A stretch of DNA of 64,000 nt from Mucor racemosus. Lineage: Eukaryota; Mucoromycota; Mucoromycetes; Mucorales; Mucoraceae. The position numbers and the translations under genes were made by a program. The stretch's first letter is position 1. Every line of letters begins with the position of its first letter. Shown piece by piece: positions 44,978 through 53,170 of the stretch. Location of the stretch: positions 2,046,001-2,110,000 of the forward strand of contig JAPEHQ010000004.1 in assembly GCA_027405735.1 (NCBI GenBank). Reading direction: 5' to 3'. The notes below the pieces were generated by a model. That model was not told where the DNA came from. It saw nothing but the letters and a program-made list of their open reading frames with translations, and made no database searches.

Positions 44978-46654
44978 ATGAAGATGACACCAGTACCTTT
45001 AAATCCATTCATGCCTTTACCTGATTGTGCAAATAGTACGGATTATCATTACCGAAATCCAGGGAATGTACCTTGCGATGGTTTGCATCGAAAAATCATT
45101 GCATTAAGAGTTTATTTTACTCTTATTGTTCTCAATTTCTTGTTTATTGTATTATCTACAAGCTATTATCTTTATAGAAATGTCTCGGCGAAATGGACTC
45201 AAACATCTGAACCCACTATTCATTTGAATAATCAGATTGTCTCAAAACAATGGCAAAATTATTCTTTGAAAAAACGTGGTTTATTTGGCACCATTCTAGG
45301 TGCTGTTGGGCATTTGGTATTTTCAACCACAGTTCTTTTATATCAGGCTATTGTCACCTCATTTACCTGTGAATTCTATCTATGGGGTCCTATAATAGGC
45401 TTTTACATTTGGACATATGCCATCATTTGGCGTACAGTTCGACTTCATTTGTTATTTGGTCTAAATCGATTGCAACAAAGGTTTGCCGACCATACCATAT
45501 CTGAAGACAAAGAATATCAACGACTCATGCAACATCGAGATAGAGCAACTAGGTATCATTTATGCATTTTTTTATTTAGTTGTATTATAATTGCTGTCAT
45601 CATTATCATCGCTGAATTTACAAGTATTCGTGCTAATGGAAGGTTTCAATGTCAAATTTATTGGGGTCATTATGTGATATTGAGCATGATCGTTTTCTTT
45701 TTTGTCGCTGTGGTCCCTTTTATTATATGGTACATTCGTGGTGATGATGATGCTCATGGTATTCGAAGAGAACTTTGGGTAACCGTGGGAGTTGGTATCC
45801 CTTGCTTCATTGTATGCATTGTTTGGCAAGCCTTGTTTGAGTCTCCTACATTATCTAAACCAGCAGGCATTCGAGGAATCTTTGGTCCATCTAACTGGCT
45901 TATTATTGTTACAACTACAAGCCATGTCATGGCTGTTATTTTGCCTTTATTTAAAACACTTTCTCTGGATAAACAAGCTAAACGAAAACCAAGCACATCA
46001 AAAACCCATCGTCGTTCTACAGCAGTTGAAACCCATTATTCGGCTTCTATACCCTTACAAAAATTAGAATTGACAACTGAGTCTTTACATAGCGCTCTTG
46101 CCGATCCTGATACGCTTCGAGTTTTGCAATCTTGGGCTGTCAAAGATTTCAGCGTGGAGAATATTTTATTTTATGATCGATATTTACATCTTTTACAAGG
46201 CATAGGACCCAACGATAATATTTTAGATACCCCGTTGGGGATAGACCAAATGCCAGAGGTTATTGATTTTTATAATACATTTATTGCTGAAAACTCTCCC
46301 TTACAAGTTAATATTTCTCATAAAGCTCGCAGTACAATTGATACCATCATAGAACCAATCGCACAACAACAACAACAACAACAACAAAATATAAAGCCTG
46401 CAATGGCTAAATACGCTATTCCGCTGACTACCTCTAATAATGATCCTTACATGCATTTGACTATAGAACTAATTTCTGCCACATCACGCAATACAAAAAT
46501 GACGACATTAGGTGCTTTATCCACTACTACATTAATCGACGTATCAAAAATCACATTACAAGTGTTTGAACCTGCTAGAGCAGAAGTCTTTTGGAATATA
46601 TTTTCTGGATTATTTCCCAAAATTGTTGCTGCTAATAACAATGGTTTTGAATAA
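44978..46654 (+). CDS. Seven-transmembrane RGS protein
   Basis: Intronless, 558 aa. The N-terminal two-thirds show seven hydrophobic segments at about 40-66, 100-122, 130-150, 190-215, 228-253, 265-285 and 300-325, like a receptor. An RGS domain follows (about 350-450): LHSALADPDTLRVLQSWAV, DFSVENILFYDRYLHLL and VIDFYNTFIAENSPLQVNIS. RGS domains speed GTP hydrolysis by G-alpha subunits, so this is a plausible membrane receptor that directly switches off heterotrimeric G-protein signalling, as in plant RGS1 and fungal 7TM-RGS proteins. A Gln-rich run lies near 465-471 (CAACAACAA repeat). The C-terminus ends in a short conserved-looking block, VFWNIFSGLFPKI. Confidence 0.88.
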   Translation: MKMTPVPLNPFMPLPDCANSTDYHYRNPGNVPCDGLHRKIIALRVYFTLIVLNFLFIVLSTSYYLYRNVSAKWTQTSEPTIHLNNQIVSKQWQNYSLKKRGLFGTILGAVGHLVFSTTVLLYQAIVTSFTCEFYLWGPIIGFYIWTYAIIWRTVRLHLLFGLNRLQQRFADHTISEDKEYQRLMQHRDRATRYHLCIFLFSCIIIAVIIIIAEFTSIRANGRFQCQIYWGHYVILSMIVFFFVAVVPFIIWYIRGDDDAHGIRRELWVTVGVGIPCFIVCIVWQALFESPTLSKPAGIRGIFGPSNWLIIVTTTSHVMAVILPLFKTLSLDKQAKRKPSTSKTHRRSTAVETHYSASIPLQKLELTTESLHSALADPDTLRVLQSWAVKDFSVENILFYDRYLHLLQGIGPNDNILDTPLGIDQMPEVIDFYNTFIAENSPLQVNISHKARSTIDTIIEPIAQQQQQQQQNIKPAMAKYAIPLTTSNNDPYMHLTIELISATSRNTKMTTLGALSTTTLIDVSKITLQVFEPARAEVFWNIFSGLFPKIVAANNNGFE

Positions 46655-47329
46655 ACTATTGACACCGAGTTTTATGTGTGTGAAGTGGATTAAATATATG
46701 TCGAGCATCAATTATTAATAGCTGTTTTATCGGCCAAATTTCTCTTGATCGCTGTTTCCTTTTGTATTTCAATAATAAACTAAAAAAAAGAAAAAAGGTA
46801 TCATTCCAGAGATGCCATAGCTTAATTCAGTGCTTGTTATTTTTATTTACCATGCTCCATAATTTGACATAAAAGCTTTAAATATCCAAATTAACTTTTT
46901 CATTGCTTGAAATCCAAACTCTGCAGCAGTATATCTCAGCGAGAAATCAAGATACAGGGTTGATTCTTTGATGGAGTTTATTTGTTAAGGAATACTCTAT
47001 AAGCATATTTGAGTATCGGAAAATGCAAGTGTTTTCATATTTTTCGGTTTTTTTATATTTTCAAACATTCAGTATTTAAATACAATAATTTATATTCACA
47101 TTAAGTTATAGAACTAATTAACATCTACCTATAGCAATTTAGTTTCCTAAAATACCACAATTTTTAATAGAGAAATTCAAAAAAGGTTGAAAAAATGGGT
47201 GGCCAATTCATCCTGACATTTTTCATGAGCATTCATACCTCGTTACGTTCGATTACTGTCTTTTTAATCGAAAAATGTATGTTTTTATAGCAAATACCAA
47301 TGAGTTTTATAAACACCCTTTTTTTTTAG
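46655..47329. other. Gene-free stretch left of CACTA copy 3
   Basis: No gene. 47210-47310 resembles 49080-49170 in the same orientation, so copy 3 and its flanks lie between direct repeats of about 90 bp. Confidence 0.45.
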
Positions 47330-47564
47330 AAAGCATCTGTTATCTCTCCTCTTCACTCATTTGAACACGCAGACAATTATGTGCATGATGTAAAATGGTC
47401 TCCTACACATCCCGCCTTGTTTGGTACTGTAGATGGAACCATTATTAAGCACTCAAGTTGGCTCCGGTAAAGCATTGAATAAATTGGCTTGGGATAAAGA
47501 GGAGGGTAAAAAGACAGCAATAGGTTCCAGTGATGGCCATGTTTATGTTTATGTCATTGTAGAG
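47330..47564 (+). pseudogene. Captured dynein intermediate chain exons (copy 3)
   Basis: After a TTTTTTTTAG acceptor, this encodes [19 protein letters not shown] followed by [16 protein letters not shown], then (after an internal deletion) KALNKLAWDKE, then (after a frame change) KKTAIGSSDGHVYVY, ending at the donor GAG/GTAAGT (47565). This is the WD-repeat region of cytoplasmic dynein 1 intermediate chain (family pattern: [19 protein letters not shown]). The segment naming the strand DLWNLN is deleted here but survives in copy 4, so each copy decayed separately. Frameshifts and stops exclude function. Confidence 0.85.
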
Positions 47565-48600
47565 GTAAGTCTAAAAATTAATGTAAATCAATTCTAGCAC
47601 AATAATCGAAAGTAAAACTACATTTTTATCAAATAAACTACCACACAGTATCAACAGATGTAAATATTTACAGTAATAAACTTGAATCAAGTGGGTACAG
47701 CGTCGTAGATTCTTGAAAAAGTTCTCAAATATTGTAAAATCTCTTATTTTTAAGACTTACAAAGCTTATAAGCGGGATATTAATTTCAAAAAATCATTCT
47801 TGTCCAGATCATCAATCTTGACATTTTCCGATTTTTTTTTCTGGTTTTGCAAATTTAGAGTTAATTATACTACAAATCATAAAAACAAAAAATATCCACA
47901 TATACAATATTTGGCGCTCTATCTGCTCCATAAAAAATAACAAACATTTTTTTTGTAAAATGCTACATGAAAATCCTCTAATCAAAAAACCGTTTTTTGG
48001 ACAAAAATGATAAGTTTCATTAATTAACATTTAATATTAAGCTCTTATTAAATGTGTATTAATTATGGCTACAATTTTCTCTCACAATATAGTATATTTA
48101 AACGTCGATTTTAGTACCAAAATTTGATTTTTCTTTTTTTTTATCAAAATTTTTTTTTTGTTTGTAAGTATGAAGATTTATTGAAATAAACTCATAAAAG
48201 GAATTATTAAATTATAATAAGAGGAGAGCAGGTGTAAAGAGAATCAAAAGTGACCTGTCTCAAAAAAAATAGATAAATTAATTGCAAATGTTTAACGAGG
48301 ATAATCGTCGCAAACTGATCATAGCACGATCCGTGATGGATTCGTTACTGGAGTCAACAGATTCAAAAAAGAATAACCATTTGGCTCGCCAGATGGCGGT
48401 TTGATCAAAACCATGAGTGTTGGTAAGGGTAAAATGAGCCCCGAAAATGTCCGCTACAAAGTCTGAATTTTTAGACCGTACATGGTTAAATATAAGAAAA
48501 GTTGAAAAATACTTATTTGAAACTTATAGATATCATAGTGTAAGAGAGTTAGTAGTTCAATCTCGCTGCGCTCAATTACGGCGTCGCCCTGCAAAAAAAA
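47565..48600 (+). mobile_element. CACTA-like element A, copy 3 (partial)
   Basis: Collinear with 33348-34130 and 57603-58390. It is interrupted by a SINE-like insertion at about 48150-48402. The left terminus and the whole right half with its subterminal motifs are missing. The sequence passes into the reiterated module at 48559-49030. Confidence 0.65.
48150..48402 (-). mobile_element. SINE-like insertion with T-run and short duplication
   Basis: About 250 bp interrupt the CACTA-like sequence, which reads TTTGATCAAAATCATGAGTG uninterrupted near 58183. ATCAAAA lies at both edges. The left edge is a T-run (A-tail on minus). The minus-strand head has a tRNA-like order: TGGCGAGCCAAATGG (A-box-like) and GTAACGAATCC (B-box-like). 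It is unrelated in its body to the SINE at 20490, so it would be a second SINE family. Confidence 0.6.
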
Positions 48601-49030
48601 ATTATTTTGAAATTTGTTGTATAAGTTACAATAGCTTTTTAATCTCGCTACGCTTGTTTTTTGTAATCTTTTTTAGAATAGACATATTATATTTATATAT
48701 GACCGTTTGGTGTCCCTGTACTCTTGCGCTTTATCTGCAATTAGTGTGTTCCATACAGTGGATATTTTGTCTCGCTACGTTCGTTTCTGTAATTTGTTTT
48801 ATGATAAATACCTTTTTTTTTAATAGTCTTTTGATCTCGCTGCGCCCGTTTTTGCAATTTGTGCCATGATTAAAAATCAAAAATAGCCGTTTAATCTCTC
48901 TATGCTCAATTACGACAAAGATATTGCCCTATGAGTTCTTTTTTTAAGCTTTTTCTTGAATAATTAATGTATTATATATGATAGACGTATAATCTCGCTA
49001 CACTCAATGAAGACGTCGCCCTGCGGGCTC
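48559..49030 (+). repeat. Reiterated AATCTCGCTACGCTC module
   Basis: The 15-bp motif, with small changes, recurs at 48559, 48641, 48769, 48833, 48892 and 48991, often followed by CGTTTTTGCAATTT or by AATTACGGCGTCGCCCTGC. In other CACTA-like copies the module occurs once (near 34094 and 58350). Spacing varies from about 60 to 130 bp, so this is a local expansion rather than a regular satellite. Confidence 0.7.
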
Positions 49031-49267
49031 GCTTTTATGATTTTTTTTTATTAAATGTATTATATGACTGGCAGCCCTATCCAGGTACCCTCGATTATTT
49101 TCTCTCTAGTCGAAAAATATATGTTTTTATGGTGTTTATTTAATGTAACAGATACTAATGAGGTTTATTTGTTCAAAAATTACTCATAATTTTTACGAAT
49201 CTGCATTCTCGCTTTGTAAGTCTAGACTTCATTTTTACTTTATCTCAATATATAACTACAATCGTCC

Positions 49268-49856
49268 AAAATTCAATTGGAAATCATCTAAATATTTTCC
49301 TGAAATGCCTGAATTTCAAGTGGAAATACTGGATTAATGCTATTCTTTGTTTGGGTCTACCCATTTCAATGATCTTGACGATGAAATGACGAATCCTAAA
49401 AGCAAATGCTGTATTCATTATCCCGATATTAAAGTAAACTTTTAAAAGCCAAGTAATACAACAGTTGCTTTGGAGGAAGTTTATCAACCAATGATCTGAT
49501 ACTGAGTCCAGACACATGTTTATTCTACCCAGAGACGTGCACATTCCTAATTTATATACCGTAGAAGAAAAAAGCGCCTTTAATAGAACAAAACAGAATG
49601 GTTTTCGGGTTTGTATATATTGGGAAGGTTCCAAGGGATTACTCTATTTATTGAAAGGGTTTATATTACGATGGTTTGGGTATATAGCAAGTATATGTCT
49701 AATATCTATGATGCTCTTGATAAAGACAGAAACCAACATTTTATTGACACTGACGATCAGTCTTTTATGATGGAATATTTAAATATCAAGTACACAACAT
49801 CGCATTCGTGTACTACAACTAATGATGCCATGGAAAACTCAGATAGTTGTAAATAG
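49268..49856 (+). pseudogene. Decayed gene, one frame with seven stops, unknown family
   Basis: A single plus-strand frame from 49268 to the TAG at 49856 reads as plausible protein (THFNDLDDEMTNPKSKC, TTVALEEVYQPMI, SNIYDALDKDRNQHFIDTDD) but is broken by TAA near 49335, TAA near 49443, two TGA near 49498 and 49504, TAA near 49549 and TAA-TAG near 49585. No frameshift is needed. The last 81 codons (49611-49856) remain open. I do not recognise the family; a transposase or host gene relic is possible. Confidence 0.4.
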
Positions 49857-50893
49857 AAACTTTTTTTCTTCTTTGTTTCATAGTACAAGGAAATAAATAC
49901 ATGTTTTTTTTTGTGTGTAAATCTGTACAATCCATGTTTGGATATTCGTACTGATTCAGTTTGTTTTAAGAAGGGAATCTTTTTCTTTCTATGGATGCAT
50001 TTGTGAATAGAATATGCTCGGCCAATCCACCTAAGTAATTTGATATTGTGCAACCCATGAAATCAATAGAATGAGGGAGTCACGACCAAGCTTGTGGAAT
50101 TGCCTTTCATTAGAAAATTTGTTTCTTTACCTTCTTATCCTCTTGATAAACCAATTACATTTTACGTGTAAAAAAAAAAGTAAATGAAAAAAATGACCAA
50201 ATGATGAAGAAGCTTAGCCAAATCTGAACTTTTTACCGAGAAATCTAGATATGCCAACAAAGACGTAGCGTTCTTTTTTATTTCATAAGGTTATTTGGGT
50301 CATATTCTAATACACGGAAATGACCAAAACAACTAGAAAAAAAAAATTAACCCTTCTTTTTGGTCGGTTTTCTTGGTGCTGATTATAAATAAAAAGCTGA
50401 TAGGATTTATTCTGATGGTCTAAAAATATCACTAACGCCCCAATTGGAAAAAACGTGAAATTTACAAAACTCGATTTTATTTTGTACTATCACTCCAAGT
50501 TCTTTCATAGCGCGCGCGCGCGTGTGTGTGTGTGCATTTGTTTTTATTAAATAAATAGTGAATCAATAAGGCTTAAACATAAAGAAAGAAAGGAGCGTTT
50601 AACACAAAGTCTATTATTTTGTTTGGTTTACTTGTATATAGAATAAGAATGGGTAAATGTTGAAAAAAAAAATGAATTCAAAACGACGAAAAATGAATCA
50701 AGGGGTGGGGGGTTTTAGTACTGCAAGATTTTCCTCATACAAGGTAAAAAAAAAATAATGGCAAAATAACGAAAGAAAATAATAACAGCAAAATAAGAGG
50801 GAGCGAGAAAAAGGATGAATAATATAAAATAAAGGGGGAGGGGGATGTGTTATGTATAATGGAGAGTGAATGCGACAAGATGTTATAAAAGAA
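49857..50893. other. Gene-free spacer with simple repeats
   Basis: No gene. It holds a 28-bp alternating purine-pyrimidine tract at 50510-50537 (GCGCGC then GTGTGT) and two G-rich runs near 50703-50712 and 50832-50843. Confidence 0.5.
50510..50537. repeat. (GC)n(GT)n tract, Z-DNA prone
   Basis: Sixteen bases of alternating GC run directly into alternating GT, 28 bp of strict purine-pyrimidine alternation. Such tracts can adopt Z-DNA under negative supercoiling. GC-rich alternation is rare in the surrounding AT-rich sequence. Confidence 0.7.
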
Positions 50894-51526
50894 TCAAGGT
50901 GAAGTAGTTGATGTGGAAGTGGTTGTTGTTGAAGAAGAGGAAGATGAGGACTTGTCTTTCATGGTAGTTGTGGTAGTAGTAGTTGTGGTAGTTGTGATTG
51001 TGGTATATACATTCTTTTCTTTAATGTCTGATTGTTGAGTAAAGTAAATCAATCTTTGCTTTATACTTGTAGCATTTTTCCATTCTTCCCAAACCTCGAA
51101 TCGAAAAGAGTCGATTCTTTCCCTCTTGATTTGGCCAGCACCTTTTACTTCCATTTGAGTCAAAACAACCATTAATATATTACAGAGACGAGTAAATTTA
51201 CGAAATGTTGTATTCAGGTATTGATCCACTTGTTTTAGTAACAAGCCATTCCCATAACGAGAAATCCCCCCTTTTGCATCTTCAGTTTGTAGTAATTCAG
51301 GCTGATATCGTTTCATCGCCTGACACACAGAATCACTGAAAGATTCTAATTCTCTTACCACTGCCTTTGCCTGATACAAACACCGACAAAAATCAATAAA
51401 AGCTTTATCTGTAACAGAGATAGTATTAACCAGAGGCTTGCTTGTTTTTTTATTTTTAAAGATAGCAGTAGTGGGAGTAGAAGTAGAGCCAGAATTGGGA
51501 TTTGAAGTTGGTTTAGATACTTTCAT
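50894..51526 (-). CDS. Hypothetical 210-aa protein, helical core and Thr/Ser tail
   Basis: An intronless frame starting at the ATG 51524-51526. Residues about 1-35 are Ser/Thr/Asn-rich. Residues 37-165 look folded and helical (AFIDFCRCLYQAKAVVRELE, QYLNTTFRKFTRLCNILMVV, IDSFRFEVWEEWKNAT). The last 40 residues are runs of Thr and Ser encoded by near-repeats. No signal, membrane segment or known motif is seen. It may be a mucoralean-specific protein or one exon set of a longer gene. No function is assigned. Confidence 0.6.
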   Translation of the reverse strand: MKVSKPTSNPNSGSTSTPTTAIFKNKKTSKPLVNTISVTDKAFIDFCRCLYQAKAVVRELESFSDSVCQAMKRYQPELLQTEDAKGGISRYGNGLLLKQVDQYLNTTFRKFTRLCNILMVVLTQMEVKGAGQIKRERIDSFRFEVWEEWKNATSIKQRLIYFTQQSDIKEKNVYTTITTTTTTTTTTTMKDKSSSSSSSTTTTSTSTTSP

Positions 51527-52518
51527 ATTTTTTTTTTTTGTAAATGAACGCCGTAACGGTAAAATAAATAATAGATTAATTTGAAAAATTGCGAAAAATG
51601 AAAAAGGATTTCTCGATTACAATATAAAAAAAAAAGAGAGGAAAAGCAATTGGTTTATTTTTTTGGCGGTTTAAAAATGTTTTCAGAGGATGTTTTTTTT
51701 GCACGAATCGAATGAAATAATAACAAAAATCCAATTTTAACCATTTACAAAAGAATCCCCTTTCACTTTTCCCGATCAATGAAATAGAAGTTTTCAGAAG
51801 TTTTTTGATTTAAAATGGCAAAGGTCATTAAAAAAATAACGATTAGATGTCCGTTAAAAAAGCTGGTTTCCGTAATCTTCTTTCCACTTCCATGTTCATT
51901 TTGGGGGGGGGGAGAGAGGGATTGCACAAAAAGATAAATCTCGCATATTCTATAATCATGTAGTACCACAAATGCATCATCATGACTATTTTGGTTAAAT
52001 GATGATGTCAATAAAGTAGGATATTTATACAAATATATCTTATTGCATGTTTCCTTAAAAGATGTCTCTACATGTGTTGGAAACAAACTGTGTAGGCCTC
52101 AAACAGTTTTGAGGAGCACGAACACCTTATGGTCATTCCTTATGGCATTTATATATTTTAAACACCGCCAATAAACCTCCTGGATCTAGATTTGCATCTC
52201 AGAAATAAAACTAATCGTAATGTTCCTAAAATAGAAAATAGACGATTTAGTCGTTACATTAACTTGTGTTTCTGAATTTACACAACCATATCGTCTAAAA
52301 ATATGAAAAAAACAGTATTATAACAAAATAGGTAAAAACCGATAACATGACTTTGAACTATGAGCGCATATAATCATGACAGAGATACTGGAAAAGAGAC
52401 TAACAAACAGATTCATTATTTGTGTGAAATCAGTTATAAAACAAGGGTTTTTTTTTATTCTATTTCAGTTAAAATATACATGGTCTTTTTGGCAATGTTC
52501 TATTGGATTCTTTTTGAA
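51527..52518. other. Intergenic stretch between the unknown gene and TIM10
   Basis: No gene. A G11 run with GAGAGAGGG lies at 51903-51920, about 380 bp upstream of the 210-aa gene. The frame at 51763-52086 has no domain. Confidence 0.45.
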
Positions 52519-52854
52519 TTATTGTTGACTCATCTTTTGCATCTTTTCGCCAACCTTACTGTTGGTTTCAAAGAATTTAGCAACACAATTATCAATGCAA
52601 GTTTGATCTTGTTGAGATAATTCTCCTGAACCAGTATCTAATTTTACACATTTAGAGTGACAAGAATCGACGATTCTACATTTGAGGGATTTTTTTAATG
52701 TTTTTTTTTTTTTTTTTAAAAATTTGTACATCTTTTATTTAAAGCTTTACCTGTTGAATAAATCTGTAACCATTTCCAATTCTTGCTCGGCCATTGCCAT
52801 ATTTTGAGGGTTGATGGTTTGTTGTTGTTGAGCTCCGTTACCAAAGTATGACAT
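52519..52854 (-). CDS. TIM10: Small Tim chaperone TIM10
   Basis: Exons 52854-52751 and 52675-52519 (75-nt intron) give 86 aa. Tim9-Tim10 hexamers escort hydrophobic carrier and beta-barrel precursors across the mitochondrial intermembrane space. The twin CX3C motif is intact: CHSKC and CIDNC, spaced as in the family, with NRIVDSC before and VAKFFETNSKVGEKM after. The N-terminus MSYFGNGAQQQQTINPQN is typical of fungal Tim10 rather than Tim9. Four Cys allow the two disulfides formed by the Mia40 pathway. The intron sits just before the first motif and has a long A-run before its acceptor. Confidence 0.94.
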
Positions 52855-53170
52855 TTTGATATATTATAACGAGTTGAATGACACGAAAGAACAAAAAAAA
52901 AATATTCACTTATACACAGAGGTGGGGGGAGGGGAGGGAGGGGACCCTCAAACTAAAGAAATCATGGGGATATCTAAGAAACCGGTCACCAGTTCAAATA
53001 CGGATCTTTGATCTACATACCATTACATCTAAAAAGCATGAATTGCCACTCCCTTCCTATATAATATATGGTAGAAGGTTCTCTTATAAAAAGGAGAATA
53101 ATATTTTTATTATTATTATTATTATTATTTTCAATAATGAAATTTACTAAATTGGTTGCATTTATAACAT
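52855..53170. promoter_or_regulatory. TIM10 promoter region with G-rich tract
   Basis: GGTGGGGGGAGGGGAGGGAGGGG lies at 52921-52943, 67-89 bp upstream of the TIM10 start (C-rich on the sense strand). It could form a G-quadruplex on the template side. A (TTA)n/(ATT)n microsatellite lies at 53105-53130 near the 3' end of the next gene. Confidence 0.45.

Noticed and set aside
47330..47564. A functional dynein intermediate chain gene in the window
   Set aside because: All copies cover only a small WD-repeat segment, with stops or frameshifts, and lack the rest of the gene.
26422..52854. A functional mitochondrial gene cluster (FZO1-like, SHE9, TIM10)
   Set aside because: The genes are spread over 26 kb, on both strands, separated by unrelated genes and repeats; co-location is probably chance.
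52980..53015. tRNA-like B-box CCAGTTCAAATACGG upstream of TIM10
   Set aside because: Only the T-arm-like part is present and the surroundings do not fold as tRNA.
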